64,000 nt of DNA from Cellulophaga sp. 20_2_10 (GTDB taxonomy: Bacteria > Bacteroidota > Bacteroidia > Flavobacteriales > Flavobacteriaceae), in assembly GCF_023476645.1 (NCBI RefSeq), contig NZ_JAMCOJ010000001.1:186001-250000 (forward strand), in the 5' to 3' direction. This document shows positions 54,607 through 64,000 of the stretch, one piece after another (within the stretch, counting starts at the first letter, position 1; the number at the start of each line of letters is the position of its first letter). Made by a program: the position numbers and the translations under genes. A model generated the notes under the pieces. The model worked only from the letters and a program-made list of their open reading frames with translations, did not search any database and had not been told where the DNA came from.

Positions 54607-55335
54607 TTATTTATTTAATATAAAATTTTCTAACTGTTTCATAGAAATTCTATTTTCATAAATAGCTTTCCCTATTATGGTTCCTTCACAACCGATTTCT
54701 GCTAGTTTTGGTAATTCATCATAAGTTGAAATTCCGCCACTTGCTATTAGTTTTAATCCTTTATCAGAAGATGCTAATATTTTTGAATACAAATCAAAAG
54801 AAGGACCTTCTAACATACCATCTTTACTAATATCTGTACAAATAACATAGCTAACACCTTGCTTTTGGTATTCTTGTATAAATGGCACTAATTCTTCTTT
54901 AGACTCTTCTAACCACCCAGAAACAGCTACTTTTTCATCCAAAGCATCTGCACCTAATATAATTTTATCAGCTCCAAATTTCTGAAGCCAAGAAGCAAAT
55001 ACATCTCTATCTTTAACAGCAATACTACCACCAGTAATTTGGTTAGCTCCACTCTCAAAGGCTATACGTAAGTCACTATCTGACTTTAATCCGCCTCCAA
55101 AATCTATTTTTAAGCCTGTTTTAGACGCTATTTGCTCTAAAACCTTATGATTTACTATGTGTTTAGATTTTGCACCGTCTAAGTCTACCAAATGTAAATA
55201 TTCTATACCGTGAGCTTCAAATTCTTTAGCAACTTCTAAAGGGTTCTCGTTATATATTTTTTTAGTGTTGTAATCTCCTTTAGACAGGCGTACACATTTG
55301 CCGTCTATAATATCTATTGCTGGTATTATTCTCAT
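54607..55335 (-). CDS. hisA: ProFAR isomerase
   Basis: Isomerises ProFAR to PRFAR. A 242-residue TIM barrel paralogous to HisF, with catalytic Asp8 ([14 protein letters not shown]), [26 protein letters not shown], the second Asp in [17 protein letters not shown], and [13 protein letters not shown]. It lies between hisH and hisF, 64 and 72 bases away. Confidence 0.97.
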   Translation of the reverse strand: MRIIPAIDIIDGKCVRLSKGDYNTKKIYNENPLEVAKEFEAHGIEYLHLVDLDGAKSKHIVNHKVLEQIASKTGLKIDFGGGLKSDSDLRIAFESGANQITGGSIAVKDRDVFASWLQKFGADKIILGADALDEKVAVSGWLEESKEELVPFIQEYQKQGVSYVICTDISKDGMLEGPSFDLYSKILASSDKGLKLIASGGISTYDELPKLAEIGCEGTIIGKAIYENRISMKQLENFILNK

Positions 55336-55399
55336 TTTTGTTTTTTTGTAAAAAAGTATAATGTCCTAAGTAAAAAGTCTTAAGATTTTAAATACTAAT

Positions 55400-55981
55400 T
55401 TATAACTTTAAAAAATTCCTCAAAATCTGCTCTCCTACTTCACTACTTTTTTCTGGGTGAAATTGGGTTCCGTAAAAATTATTTTTTTGCAATGCTGCGC
55501 TATAATCTACATCATAATTAGATGTTGCAATGGTTTCATTAGAAATTGGTGCATAAAAACTATGTACCATATAAATATGGGAATTCTCTTTTATACCATT
55601 AAAGAGGTCTGTTTTTAAGTTTGATATCTCATTCCATCCAATTTGTGGCACTTTTACCTTGTTTGAAAACTTTACAACATCAACATTAAAAATTCCTAAC
55701 CCAGTTGTGTTTCCCTCTTCAGATGCGTTACACATTAATTGCATACCCAAACAAATACCCAAAACAGGTTGTTTTAAAGTAGGTATTAATGCATCTAAAC
55801 CACTAGCACGCAACTTACTCATTGCACTACTGGCCTCACCTACACCAGGGAAAATTACTTTATCAGCAGCTAGAATTTCAGTTACATTATCTGTTAAAAC
55901 AGCCTCAAAACCGAGCCGTTTTATAGCAAACTTAATGCTCTGTATATTTCCTGCTCCGTAATTTATAATTACTATTTTCAT
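55400..55981 (-). CDS. hisH: imidazole glycerol phosphate synthase, glutaminase subunit
   Basis: Class I glutaminase that supplies ammonia to HisF. The 193 residues include NYGAGNIQSIKFAIKRLG, the oxyanion-strand FPGVGEASSAMSKL, nucleophile Cys77 in VLGICLGMQLM, and the His175/Glu177 pair in GTQFHPEKS. The gene is 25 bases after hisB. Confidence 0.97.
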   Translation of the reverse strand: MKIVIINYGAGNIQSIKFAIKRLGFEAVLTDNVTEILAADKVIFPGVGEASSAMSKLRASGLDALIPTLKQPVLGICLGMQLMCNASEEGNTTGLGIFNVDVVKFSNKVKVPQIGWNEISNLKTDLFNGIKENSHIYMVHSFYAPISNETIATSNYDVDYSAALQKNNFYGTQFHPEKSSEVGEQILRNFLKL

Positions 55982-56006
55982 TTTAAAGTTTAAGTATTAT
56001 TGCTAT

Positions 56007-57140
56007 TTACAGCATTCCCTTTGTACTAGGTAAAACCATTTTTTCTACATCTCTCTTTACAGCCATCTTAATTGCTTTTGCAAAAGCTTTAAAAATAGCT
56101 TCAATTTTATGATGCTCGTTTACACCTTCTGCTTTTACATTTAAATTTGCTTTTGCACCATCTGAAAATGATTTAAAAAAGTGTAAAAACATTTCAGTAG
56201 GCATATCTCCTACCATTTCGCGTTTAAAATCAGCATCCCAAACCAACCAATTTCGACCACCAAAATCTATAGCCACTTGTGCTAAACAGTCATCCATTGG
56301 CAAACAAAATCCGTAACGTTCTATTCCTAGTTTTGTTCCTAAAGCTTTCGCAAACACCTCTCCCAAAGCAATAGCTGTATCTTCTATGGTGTGGTGCTCA
56401 TCTACTTCTAAATCGCCATTTACTTTTATTTCTAAGTCCATTTGACCGTGACGCGCCAATTGGTCTAACATATGATCAAAGAATGACAATCCTGTTTTTA
56501 TATCACTTTTTCCAGTACCATCTAAATTTACATTAATGTAAATATCAGTTTCATTGGTTTTACGGGTAACTTCAGAAACTCTGTCTTTTAGTTTTAAAAA
56601 CTCGTATATTTTTTCCCAATCGTTACTTTCTAAAGCAATAATATCGTCTAAATCTCCTCTTTTTACTGTAATTTCTCCAGTACCAAGATTGGTTTCGTCA
56701 TTAATAAAAATACCCTTAGAACCTAAGTTTTTAGCTAGCTCTATATCTGTTAAACGATCTCCAATAACAAATGAGTTTGCTAAATCATACTCAGCCGAAA
56801 AATAGTCCGTTAACAAACCAGTTCCTGGTTTACGCGTATTGGCATTTTCGTGCGGAAAAGTTCTATCTAAAAAAACCTTATCAAAAACAACACCTTCATT
56901 TTCAAAAGATTTTAGAATAAAGTTTTGTACTGGCCAAAATGTATCTTCCGGAAAAACATCTGTACCCAAACCATCTTGATTGGTAATCATGACCAATTCA
57001 TAGTCTAATTCCTTAGCTATTTTACCCAAGAATGTAAATGCTTTTGGATAAAAAATCATTTTTTCAAATGCATCTATTTGCTCGTCTACAGTCTCTTTAA
57101 TTATGGTTCCGTCTCTATCTATAAATAATACTTTTTTCAT
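56007..57140 (-). CDS. hisB: bifunctional histidinol-phosphatase / imidazoleglycerol-phosphate dehydratase
   Basis: Two-domain HisB of 377 residues. The N-terminal HAD phosphatase (1-~165) has catalytic DRDGT (Asp8, Asp10), [10 protein letters not shown], and [14 protein letters not shown]. The C-terminal IGP dehydratase (~185-377) has the metal-binding [11 protein letters not shown] and [16 protein letters not shown], then [10 protein letters not shown] and [17 protein letters not shown]. The fusion supplies the sixth and eighth steps of the pathway. It lies 44 bases after hisC. Confidence 0.97.
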   Translation of the reverse strand: MKKVLFIDRDGTIIKETVDEQIDAFEKMIFYPKAFTFLGKIAKELDYELVMITNQDGLGTDVFPEDTFWPVQNFILKSFENEGVVFDKVFLDRTFPHENANTRKPGTGLLTDYFSAEYDLANSFVIGDRLTDIELAKNLGSKGIFINDETNLGTGEITVKRGDLDDIIALESNDWEKIYEFLKLKDRVSEVTRKTNETDIYINVNLDGTGKSDIKTGLSFFDHMLDQLARHGQMDLEIKVNGDLEVDEHHTIEDTAIALGEVFAKALGTKLGIERYGFCLPMDDCLAQVAIDFGGRNWLVWDADFKREMVGDMPTEMFLHFFKSFSDGAKANLNVKAEGVNEHHKIEAIFKAFAKAIKMAVKRDVEKMVLPSTKGML

Positions 57141-57184
57141 CTTCTATAGTTCGTTATAATTCAATTTTTTAAAAAGAATTACGG

Positions 57185-58234
57185 TTAGTTATTAATTTGG
57201 TTTAGCGCATTTATTAGTTGCTTATTTTCCTTTGGCGTACCTACTGTAAAGCGCAACGTATTTTCACATAAAGGTTGCGTTGTTCTGTTCCGTATTACAA
57301 TTCCTTTTTGTAAAAGTTGATTGTATCTTTTTGTAGCATCATCAACTTTTGCCAGAATAAAATTAGCGTCAGAAGCATATACTTTCTCAACAAAACTAAC
57401 TTCAAGTAATACTTTAGATAAAGTATCTTTTTCAGCCATTATATCAGATACTTCTTTTTTTACGGAAGCTATATCTAAAACGCGCTCTTTTGCTCTTTGC
57501 TGCGTTAATTCGTTTACGTTATATGGTGGTTTAATTTTATTTAAAACTGATATAATTTCTTCTGATGCAACACAAATTCCCAATCGTACACCTGCCAAAC
57601 CATAAGCTTTAGACAATGTTTGTGTCACTATTAAATTAGGGTAATTAGCTAGTTGAGACACCCAACTTTGTTGTGATGAAAAATCAATATAAGCTTCATC
57701 TACAACCACCAAACCATTAAATTTATCTAACAACTGATGCATTTTTTCTGCAGCAAAACTATTACCAGTAGGATTGTTTGGTGAGCATAAAAATAAGATC
57801 TTACTTTTCTCATTTGCAGTAGCTAATATAGCACCTACATTAGGCTCAAAATCTGCTGTAAGCAATACCTCTTTATTCTCTACATTATTAATCCCCGATA
57901 ATACCTTGTACATACCGTAAGTTGGTGGTAAGGTTATAATATTATCTTCCTTTGGCTCACAAAAAGCTCTGTAAATTAAATCTAAAACTTCATCACTACC
58001 ATTACCCAAAAGCAAATTTTCTGGAGCTACGCCTTTTTGGCCAGCTAAAATAGATTTTAAACTACGTTGTTGCGGATCTGGATACCTATTTACACCATTA
58101 GAAAACGGGTTCTCATTAGCATCTAAAAATACCATTTCTGTACCATCAGAAACATACTCATCTCTAGCAGAGGAATACGGACTAAGTCCTTTTACATTCT
58201 CCCTAGTTAAATTATCTAAGTTAAAATTCTTCAT
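57185..58234 (-). CDS. hisC: histidinol-phosphate aminotransferase
   Basis: PLP aminotransferase of class I/II, making histidinol phosphate. The 349 residues include LDANENPFSNG (substrate Asn/Glu), NLLLGNGSDEVLDL, SPNNPTGNS, VVDEAYIDFS (Asp for PLP N1), and the PLP Lys209 in TLSKAYGLAGVRLG; RFTVGTPKEN is near the C-terminus. Its start overlaps the hisD stop by one base. Confidence 0.96.
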   Translation of the reverse strand: MKNFNLDNLTRENVKGLSPYSSARDEYVSDGTEMVFLDANENPFSNGVNRYPDPQQRSLKSILAGQKGVAPENLLLGNGSDEVLDLIYRAFCEPKEDNIITLPPTYGMYKVLSGINNVENKEVLLTADFEPNVGAILATANEKSKILFLCSPNNPTGNSFAAEKMHQLLDKFNGLVVVDEAYIDFSSQQSWVSQLANYPNLIVTQTLSKAYGLAGVRLGICVASEEIISVLNKIKPPYNVNELTQQRAKERVLDIASVKKEVSDIMAEKDTLSKVLLEVSFVEKVYASDANFILAKVDDATKRYNQLLQKGIVIRNRTTQPLCENTLRFTVGTPKENKQLINALNQINN

Positions 58235-59517
58235 TATTTTAAACTCTTTAAACGTAATGTAACCGCATTTTTGTGTGCCTGTAAACCTTCGGCCTCTGCC
58301 ATTAGTTCTATGGCATTACCAATGCCTTGTATGCCTTCTTTAGATATTTTTTGAAACGTAATACTTTTAGTAAAACTGTCTAAGTTTACACCACTATATT
58401 GCTTAGCATAACCGTTTGTTGGTAAGGTGTGGTTGGTTCCAGATGCATAATCACCAGCACTTTCTGGTGTATAATTACCAATAAAAACCGAACCAGCATT
58501 TTCAACTGTGCTTAAAACATAATCTTCATTTTCTACACAAACAATAAAGTGCTCGGGAGCATACTCATTAATTAATTGCATTGCAGTTTCTAACGTTTCT
58601 ATGTAAATAAGTTTACTATTCGCTATTGCCTGTGTTGCTATTTCTACCCGAGGTAAAACTGCTAGCTGTTTTTCTACCTCCATTTCTACTGCAGAAATCA
58701 TTTTTTTAGAGGTTGAAACTAATATAACCTGACTATCTGTTCCGTGTTCTGCCTGACTTAATAAATCTGACGCTACAAATGCTGCATTTGCAGTATCATC
58801 TGCTAAAACCAAAAGTTCACTTGGACCTGCTGGCATATCTATTGCAACACCGTATTTAGTTGCTATTTGTTTGGCAACCGTTACATATTGGTTTCCTGGA
58901 CCAAATATTTTATATACTTGTGGTATAGTTTCGGTACCAAAAGTCATAGCAGCAATGGCCTGTATACCGCCAACTTTGTATATTTTGGTAACACCACATA
59001 AATTTGCAGTATATAAAATAGCAGGATTAATTTTACCTTCTTTATTTGGTGGAGAACACAATACAATTTCTTTACAACCCGCTATGTTTGCTGGTGTTGC
59101 CAACATTAAAATGGTAGAAAATAATGGTGCTGTACCGCCAGGAATGTATAAACCAACTTTTTGAATGGGTCTTTTTTCTTGCCAACAGTCTACTCCGTTA
59201 GCAGTTTGTACACTTACCTTTTCTGTTTTTTGAGCGCTATGAAAAGTTTCAATATTACTCTTAGCTAACTGTATGGCCTTTTTTAGCTCTTCTGACACTA
59301 ATTTATTCGCATCAGCTAACTCTTCATTGCTAACAATAGTAGAATCTAAAGAAACGCCATCAAACTTAGTTGTGTATTTTTTTATAGCACTATCACCATC
59401 TTGTTGTACTTCGGTAAAAACAGAAACTACAGTATCTTCTATGTCTGCAACCGTTTGTGTTGGTCTTTCTAAAACTTGTTTCCAATCTGCAAGAGCTGGA
59501 TTATCAATTTTATTCAT
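58234..59517 (-). CDS. hisD: histidinol dehydrogenase
   Basis: Zinc-dependent, NAD-linked four-electron oxidation of histidinol to histidine, the last two steps. The 427 residues include [39 protein letters not shown] (metal Gln/His), YAPEHFIV (catalytic Glu/His pair), and [20 protein letters not shown]. It overlaps hisG and hisC by one base each. Confidence 0.97.
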   Translation of the reverse strand: MNKIDNPALADWKQVLERPTQTVADIEDTVVSVFTEVQQDGDSAIKKYTTKFDGVSLDSTIVSNEELADANKLVSEELKKAIQLAKSNIETFHSAQKTEKVSVQTANGVDCWQEKRPIQKVGLYIPGGTAPLFSTILMLATPANIAGCKEIVLCSPPNKEGKINPAILYTANLCGVTKIYKVGGIQAIAAMTFGTETIPQVYKIFGPGNQYVTVAKQIATKYGVAIDMPAGPSELLVLADDTANAAFVASDLLSQAEHGTDSQVILVSTSKKMISAVEMEVEKQLAVLPRVEIATQAIANSKLIYIETLETAMQLINEYAPEHFIVCVENEDYVLSTVENAGSVFIGNYTPESAGDYASGTNHTLPTNGYAKQYSGVNLDSFTKSITFQKISKEGIQGIGNAIELMAEAEGLQAHKNAVTLRLKSLK

Positions 59518-60374
59518 TACAATACCATTTTTTCAATTGGACAAACCAAAATACCTTCTGCGCCTTCTTTCTTTAATTCCTGAATTACTTCCCAGAATTT
59601 ATCTTTGTTTATTACAGTGTGTACAGAACTCCAGCCTTCTTCTGCCAATGGTAATACAGTAGGACTGCGCATTCCAGGCAATAAGGATATGATGGTATCT
59701 AATTTTTCATTAGGTGCGTTTAAAAGTACATATTTGGATTGTCTAGCTCTTAAAACAGATTCAATTCTAAACTCTAACTGACCCAATATTTCTTTACGTT
59801 CTTCTGATATTTTAGGAGAAACAGCTAAAACAGCCTCACTAGTTAACATTACCTCCACCTCTTTAAGGTTGTTCTTAAACAAAGTACTACCACTAGAAAC
59901 AATATCGCAAATACCATCTGCCAAACCAATGTTTGGTGCAATTTCTACAGAACCATTAATAATATGTAAATCTGCAGTAACACCTTTAGTTGCTAAATAG
60001 TTTTTTACGGTATTTGGGTATGATGTTGCTATACGTTTTCCTTGAAAATCTTGAACAGATGTATATTTAAACGATTTTGGAACAGCCAATGAAACTTTAC
60101 ATTTAGAGAAACCTAATCGCTCTGAAAACGTTAGATCTTCTCCTTTTTCAATTAAAACATTTTCTCCAATAATAGCAATATCTACAACACCATCTCTTAA
60201 ATACTGAGGAATATCTCCGTTTCTTAAATAAAAAACTTCCATTGGAAAATTTCTTGAAGATGCTTTTAATTGGTCTTTACCGTTGTCTATAGATATACCA
60301 CAATCTTTTAAAAGTGCTATGGAATCTTCGTTTAAACGTCCGCTTTTCTGAATTGCAATTCTAATTTTAGTCAT
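59517..60374 (-). CDS. hisG: ATP phosphoribosyltransferase, long form
   Basis: First and committed step of histidine synthesis, normally inhibited by histidine. The 285 residues form the long HisG: catalytic domains (MTKIRIAIQKSGRLNEDSI; PQYLRDGVVDIAIIGEN; the PRPP loop DIVSSGSTLFKNNLKEV) and a C-terminal ACT-like regulatory domain from ~210 (KYVLLNAPNEKLDTIISLLP; WSSVHTVINKDKFWEVIQEL). The regulatory domain means HisZ is not needed. It is the first enzyme gene of the operon, after the leader peptide and attenuator. Confidence 0.97.
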   Translation of the reverse strand: MTKIRIAIQKSGRLNEDSIALLKDCGISIDNGKDQLKASSRNFPMEVFYLRNGDIPQYLRDGVVDIAIIGENVLIEKGEDLTFSERLGFSKCKVSLAVPKSFKYTSVQDFQGKRIATSYPNTVKNYLATKGVTADLHIINGSVEIAPNIGLADGICDIVSSGSTLFKNNLKEVEVMLTSEAVLAVSPKISEERKEILGQLEFRIESVLRARQSKYVLLNAPNEKLDTIISLLPGMRSPTVLPLAEEGWSSVHTVINKDKFWEVIQELKKEGAEGILVCPIEKMVL

Positions 60375-60417
60375 TCTTTTTTTTAGTATGTGTTCAAGAA
60401 ATCAAAATGGATTAAAA

Positions 60418-60449
60418 ACAAAAAACCCGTTTGATTTCTCAAACGGGTT
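60418..60449 (-). terminator. his operon attenuator hairpin
   Basis: Minus strand: an 11-bp perfect stem formed by 60439-60449 and 60424-60434 with loop GAAA, followed by a T run. It lies between the His-rich leader peptide and hisG, where a transcription attenuator is expected. Confidence 0.85.
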
Positions 60450-60479
60450 AGATTTATGTTTAAACACTGCAAAACACTT

Positions 60480-60536
60480 CTAGCTCGCTTGATAGCAAGG
60501 TGTAAAGTGATGGTGATGTGTGTTATTGTTTCTCAT
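60480..60536 (-). CDS. hisL: histidine operon leader peptide
   Basis: An 18-residue frame, MRNNNTHHHHFTPCYQAS, from ATG at 60536-60534 to TAG at 60482-60480. Four consecutive His codons (CAT CAC CAT CAC) sit just before the attenuator. In the classic mechanism, ribosome stalling at His codons when charged tRNA-His is scarce favours an antiterminator. The frame matches no other gene and is too short to be found by length-based gene calling. Confidence 0.9.
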   Translation of the reverse strand: MRNNNTHHHHFTPCYQAS

Positions 60537-60629
60537 TATGGTGTAAAAGTAAAACTTATTTCTATTATATAAAAGAGAATTTATATTTTTAGTTCACTAT
60601 TAATAATTTCTTAACAAACAAGCGTTAAT

Positions 60630-61442
60630 TTATTGGTTTCCTAAAATTAATGGCAAACCAGAGTCACCACTACCAATTACTATTACTTTAGAGTTAGGAG
60701 ACTCAGCCAATTTAATAGTAGCTTCTATACCTTTATCTTGCAAAATTTTATCCGTTAAAGATGCGCTAAGTATTTTGTTTGCGTCTGCTTTTCCTTGTGC
60801 TTCTATAGTTACTTTTTCAGCCTCTTTCTTAGCCGTAACTAGTCTAAACTCATATTCTAAAGACTCTTGTTCTTGCTTTAATTTACCTTCAATTGCATTT
60901 TTAATTGTAACAGGTAATTTTACATCCTCTACCAATACTCTTTTCACTGTTAAGTATTGATCCTTTAAAAGTAATGTTACTTCTTCTAAAATTTCTTGCT
61001 CAATAACATCACGCTTACTAGAATATAGTTGTTCTGGAGTGTAACGCCCTACTACGCTTCTTGCAGCAGCATTTACAGCAGGATCTAAAAGTTCTTGCTC
61101 ATAATCCTCTCCTTTAGTTTTTATCAGTTTACCCAAATTGTCATATTCAGGTTCGTACCAAATTGTTCCGTTTACTTTAACTTCTAAACCATTTACAGAA
61201 AGCACATTCATTTCATCAGAAATAGACTGTTGTCTAACGATACGAATAATCATACTGTTCCAAGGAGCAATGATATGTAGCCCTTCACTATAAGTTTTAT
61301 CTGTAACTATACCCTCTCCAAATTGCTCAAAAAGAACACCTCCTTCACCTGGACCAATAGTCACTGAGGATTTAAATATTAAAACAATAATTAATACTGC
61401 AATAAACATCACAGGCAATGCAACCTTAGGTAATCTTTCCAT
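60630..61442 (-). CDS. prohibitin-like SPFH/band-7 membrane protein
   Basis: A 270-residue protein with one N-terminal membrane helix (~7-26), an SPFH domain (VTIGPGEGGVLFEQFGEGIV; SEGLHIIAPWNSMIIRIVRQ), and a long coiled-coil region (~175-230: KLKQEQESLEYEFRLVTAKK). Prohibitin-like proteins form large membrane assemblies that organise proteases and lipids. It is eight bases after the VWA gene, so the two are co-transcribed. The spacer downstream carries the his leader on the same strand. Confidence 0.88.
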   Translation of the reverse strand: MERLPKVALPVMFIAVLIIVLIFKSSVTIGPGEGGVLFEQFGEGIVTDKTYSEGLHIIAPWNSMIIRIVRQQSISDEMNVLSVNGLEVKVNGTIWYEPEYDNLGKLIKTKGEDYEQELLDPAVNAAARSVVGRYTPEQLYSSKRDVIEQEILEEVTLLLKDQYLTVKRVLVEDVKLPVTIKNAIEGKLKQEQESLEYEFRLVTAKKEAEKVTIEAQGKADANKILSASLTDKILQDKGIEATIKLAESPNSKVIVIGSGDSGLPLILGNQ

Positions 61443-61450
61443 AGTTATTT

Positions 61451-63487
61451 TTAAGTTAAACCATTATATTTTCTAAGAAACCATTCTGCGGCAAACGCCA
61501 GTAAAATAAAGCCTAATAGAAATTTAAATTCTACCAAAGATACGATATTTTCCTTGCTCTTTTGTACTGGTTTGTACTCTTCTTTAGATAATAGTTGCTG
61601 TTTTAAACCTTCTAGATTAGCTGTAAAAAACAAGGCTCCATTTGTATTTTTTGCCAAGCTGTTTAATTTCTTATAATTACTAGAAGAAAATTGCTGCTCT
61701 ACATCATAATCCAATATGGTAAAAGTACCAGATTTGGAGCTGTTAATTCCCGTAACCGTTGCTATAAAATTATAATCTCCTGAGGGTAAATCACTTAAAT
61801 CCGCTATATAGTTTAACTGATTTAGCAACATAGGAACTGTTTTACGTATTGTTTTTTCCTTATTCTGTATTTTTAAAGTAACCGAAGCATTGGTATCAAA
61901 CTCAAAAGTTTCATCAAAAACAGAAGCTCTAATAACAGCTTCATTACTTCCTAAATAAATCTGTTTATAATCTAAAATAAATCTATTTTTAGGTTTGTTA
62001 GATGATAAATACAATACAAGTTTACCTATAAAATCGTCAAAAGTCTTAAAGTCTTTTTCGTTCCTATAAGTCTGCATTCTCCATTTCCAAATATCTTCTC
62101 CAAACAAAAATGCTTGTTTATTATTTTTACCCTCATTTACAGAAAGTAAAGGCGTCTCTATAGAAACCCCTCTTATTTTAGTTTTTAGTATAGTTTGATT
62201 TAAGCTTTTCGGAAATAATGGACTAACATTACTCCTTAATGGAGGAAAATCGTTTATAGAAAACTCTGAAACATCAAACTTAGAAAACGAGGCATTTAGC
62301 ACAGGTATTAGTTCTTGTACAGGATATCCATTTTCAAAAACATACGTATTTTGCACCTTATTTAAAAAATTCCAATCGGTTTGTAGACCACTAATTATTA
62401 ATGAGTTTCTATTAGATTTAGCGGCATAACCAAAAACGTTCTTAAAATTTTCTGTTGGTTGATAGAATATAAATAAATCTATATTTTGCCAATCATTATT
62501 AGTCGCTGTTGGCTTTAAAATAGTAACAGAACGTTGCTCGTTACTTTCTATAGCTTTTTTTAAAGCTCCTAAATCTGGGTGTTCTATTGCAGATATAATT
62601 GCAATGTTGGTTTTCTCGTCTATAACCTCTATAGCAACGGTTTTTGTGTTATTTACAATGTTTTTTTCATTTGGAAGTGATCCAATGGTCGTTGTAATTT
62701 TTTTAATTCCTATGGTTTTAGCATCAATATTTGTAGTTACGACTTTACTATTTTCATTTTTAGAAAAAGTTAGGTTTTCTCTATATACATTTTTCCCATT
62801 TTCAGATATGGTAAATACTTTTGCAACCGCCTTATCTCCGGAATAAGAAACATAAACCTCTAAAGGATATTTATTCTTTAAAAAGGCATAATTATTTTTA
62901 TTTACCTGAGTTATTTTTAAATCTTCATAACTTGTAGTATCACCAATAACCACAGGGTATATTGTTTTTTTAGATGTAGTTCCAAAAAACTCATAATCCT
63001 GACCTAAAGTCTGGTTGCCATCAGACACTAACAGAATAGCTGTATTGTTGTTTCTGTAAATTTCTTCAATTGACTGTAAAGCTGCACCTATATTTGTGTT
63101 TTTCTCATTAAAAGAAAGAGAATCGCTTACAGCGTTTAGTTCCGTTCCAAAAGAGTAAGGAGTTACTTTAAAACGATCCTTAAGTTCCTTATCATTTGTA
63201 AAGCTTTCTACTATTTTATGAACAGAAGAAATAGACTTACTATTTTTTATAGAAGCAGAATTATCTATTAAAACTACAAGGTTTGCCTTTTCTAAATCAT
63301 ACGTAGTTTTGGTTATTTTTGGATTTATTAGTAATAAAAGAATACCAAAAATACCTAAAAATCGTAAAAAGGAGAGTAAAACAATAAGCTTTCCTCTCCT
63401 TTTAGTTTTATAATAATTTTGAAACAAGACTACAAGCAGCGAAAAAACTACTGCTACTAAAATCCACACTACAGTTGTAATTTGCAT
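61451..63487 (-). CDS. membrane-anchored von Willebrand factor A domain protein
   Basis: A 678-residue protein with two N-terminal membrane helices (~5-24 and ~36-54), a VWA domain with a metal-binding MIDAS motif DNSAS (75-79) and LLVSDGNQTLGQ (~154), then beta-rich segments, and a C-terminal membrane helix (LVEFKFLLGFILLAFAAEWF). It resembles the BatA/BatB-related or uncharacterised CARDB-like VWA proteins of Bacteroidota. It is 46 bases after fabG and eight before the prohibitin gene. Function unknown; envelope scaffolding is plausible. Confidence 0.8.
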   Translation of the reverse strand: MQITTVVWILVAVVFSLLVVLFQNYYKTKRRGKLIVLLSFLRFLGIFGILLLLINPKITKTTYDLEKANLVVLIDNSASIKNSKSISSVHKIVESFTNDKELKDRFKVTPYSFGTELNAVSDSLSFNEKNTNIGAALQSIEEIYRNNNTAILLVSDGNQTLGQDYEFFGTTSKKTIYPVVIGDTTSYEDLKITQVNKNNYAFLKNKYPLEVYVSYSGDKAVAKVFTISENGKNVYRENLTFSKNENSKVVTTNIDAKTIGIKKITTTIGSLPNEKNIVNNTKTVAIEVIDEKTNIAIISAIEHPDLGALKKAIESNEQRSVTILKPTATNNDWQNIDLFIFYQPTENFKNVFGYAAKSNRNSLIISGLQTDWNFLNKVQNTYVFENGYPVQELIPVLNASFSKFDVSEFSINDFPPLRSNVSPLFPKSLNQTILKTKIRGVSIETPLLSVNEGKNNKQAFLFGEDIWKWRMQTYRNEKDFKTFDDFIGKLVLYLSSNKPKNRFILDYKQIYLGSNEAVIRASVFDETFEFDTNASVTLKIQNKEKTIRKTVPMLLNQLNYIADLSDLPSGDYNFIATVTGINSSKSGTFTILDYDVEQQFSSSNYKKLNSLAKNTNGALFFTANLEGLKQQLLSKEEYKPVQKSKENIVSLVEFKFLLGFILLAFAAEWFLRKYNGLT

Positions 63488-63533
63488 GTATTAATTGTCT
63501 CTATTTTTCAATATAAATTTATTTATCTAGTTC

Positions 63534-64000
63534 TTAAGTTAGCATTCCGCCATCTACGTTTAGTACTTGACCAGTAACGTAAGCAGACATATCTGATGCA
63601 AAGAACAAACATGCATTAGCTACATCATCCGGAGAACCACCTCTTTTCAAAGGAATACCATCTCTCCATCCTTGAACAACTTTTTCGTCTAGCTTATCTG
63701 TCATTTCAGTTTCTATAAAACCTGGTGCAATAGCATTACATCTTATGTTTCTAGAACCTAATTCTAAAGCTACAGACTTAGTAAAACCAATCATTCCGGC
63801 TTTGGATGCTGCATAATTTGTTTGTCCGGCATTACCTTTAACACCAACAACGCTACTCATATTTACAATAGAACCTTTACGTTGCTTTAAAAAAGTGCGT
63901 TGTACAGCCTTTGTCATATTAAAAACAGATTTTAGGTTAATTTCAATTACTGAATCAAAATCTTCCTCTCCCATACGCATTAGCAAGTTATCTTTAGTAA
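63534..64000 (-). CDS. fabG: 3-oxoacyl-[acyl-carrier-protein] reductase, 5' part outside the window
   Basis: NADPH-dependent reduction of 3-oxoacyl-ACP in fatty acid synthesis. The visible C-terminal ~155 residues of a short-chain dehydrogenase include [19 protein letters not shown] (catalytic Ser), [20 protein letters not shown] (Tyr and Lys of the triad), [13 protein letters not shown], and a C-terminus typical of FabG ([14 protein letters not shown]). The frame continues unbroken to base 64000 ([15 protein letters not shown]), so the start and the NADPH-binding GxxxGxG motif lie beyond the window; the ATG at 63986 is internal. Confidence 0.93.
   Translation of the reverse strand, partial: TKDNLLMRMGEEDFDSVIEINLKSVFNMTKAVQRTFLKQRKGSIVNMSSVVGVKGNAGQTNYAASKAGMIGFTKSVALELGSRNIRCNAIAPGFIETEMTDKLDEKVVQGWRDGIPLKRGGSPDDVANACLFFASDMSAYVTGQVLNVDGGMLT

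Overview
The window is a chromosomal segment from a low-GC marine member of the Flavobacteriaceae (Bacteroidota). Evidence from the sequence: a secreted algal-galactan hydrolase with a C-terminal type IX secretion (T9SS) sorting domain, GLPGLI-family proteins next to a regulatory-domain plus beta-barrel outer-membrane protein, a 287-residue primary sigma factor without region 1.1, a fused E1 alpha/beta 2-oxoacid dehydrogenase, menaquinone synthesis (MenB), genes without Shine-Dalgarno sites, and several promoters of the Bacteroidota form TTG-N17-23-TAnnTTTG. Nothing here fixes the genus.

Layout. 1-2120: end of an unknown gene, then an AlkD-like DNA glycosylase, a haloalkane dehalogenase and a small membrane protein, probably one operon. 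2185-10761: an 8.1-kb accessory segment bounded by two diverged, same-orientation copies of a ~0.5-kb non-coding repeat. It holds an XRE regulator, a secreted kappa-carrageenase-like GH16 enzyme, and a two-gene operon of a calcineurin-like metallophosphoesterase and a 1189-residue NACHT/STAND NTPase. That operon has the architecture expected of an anti-phage defence system and is the best candidate in the window for an undescribed system. 10856-22722: core metabolism and housekeeping (GlpD, HPF, fused E1, 2OG oxygenase, SUI1 factor, DUF1835/uridine phosphorylase/binding-protein operon, Ung, YfcC carrier), plus a tandem pair of small exported paralogues. 22822-27141: an outer-membrane protein with two GLPGLI proteins. 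27439-33673: a degenerate DEAD protein, MenB, a glycosyltransferase, a DEAH helicase, DUF6155 and the primary sigma factor.

33755-33992 holds two tiny tandem reading frames of 31 and 32 codons whose peptides are similar to each other. 34110-43184 is a six-gene same-strand block: YaiO-like barrel, sulfatase-fold membrane protein with TPRs, processive GT2 synthase, HEAT protein, single receiver, and a hybrid kinase whose phospho-accepting His is replaced by Lys. It looks like a regulated surface-polysaccharide synthesis and export system. 43516-49804: thioesterase, DUF72, DUF2461, CysE/CysM, a TruA-like enzyme and membrane proteins of unknown function. 49880-53163: a lipoprotein with two RskA-like repeats, divergent from a classical two-component pair.

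53160-60536 is a complete histidine operon (order hisG-D-C-B-H-A-F-IE) preceded by a leader peptide with four consecutive His codons and an attenuator hairpin. The window closes with a prohibitin-like protein, a VWA membrane protein and a FabG gene cut by the window end. No rRNA, tRNA, CRISPR array or transposase gene was seen. All assignments come from reading motifs by eye; no database search was run.
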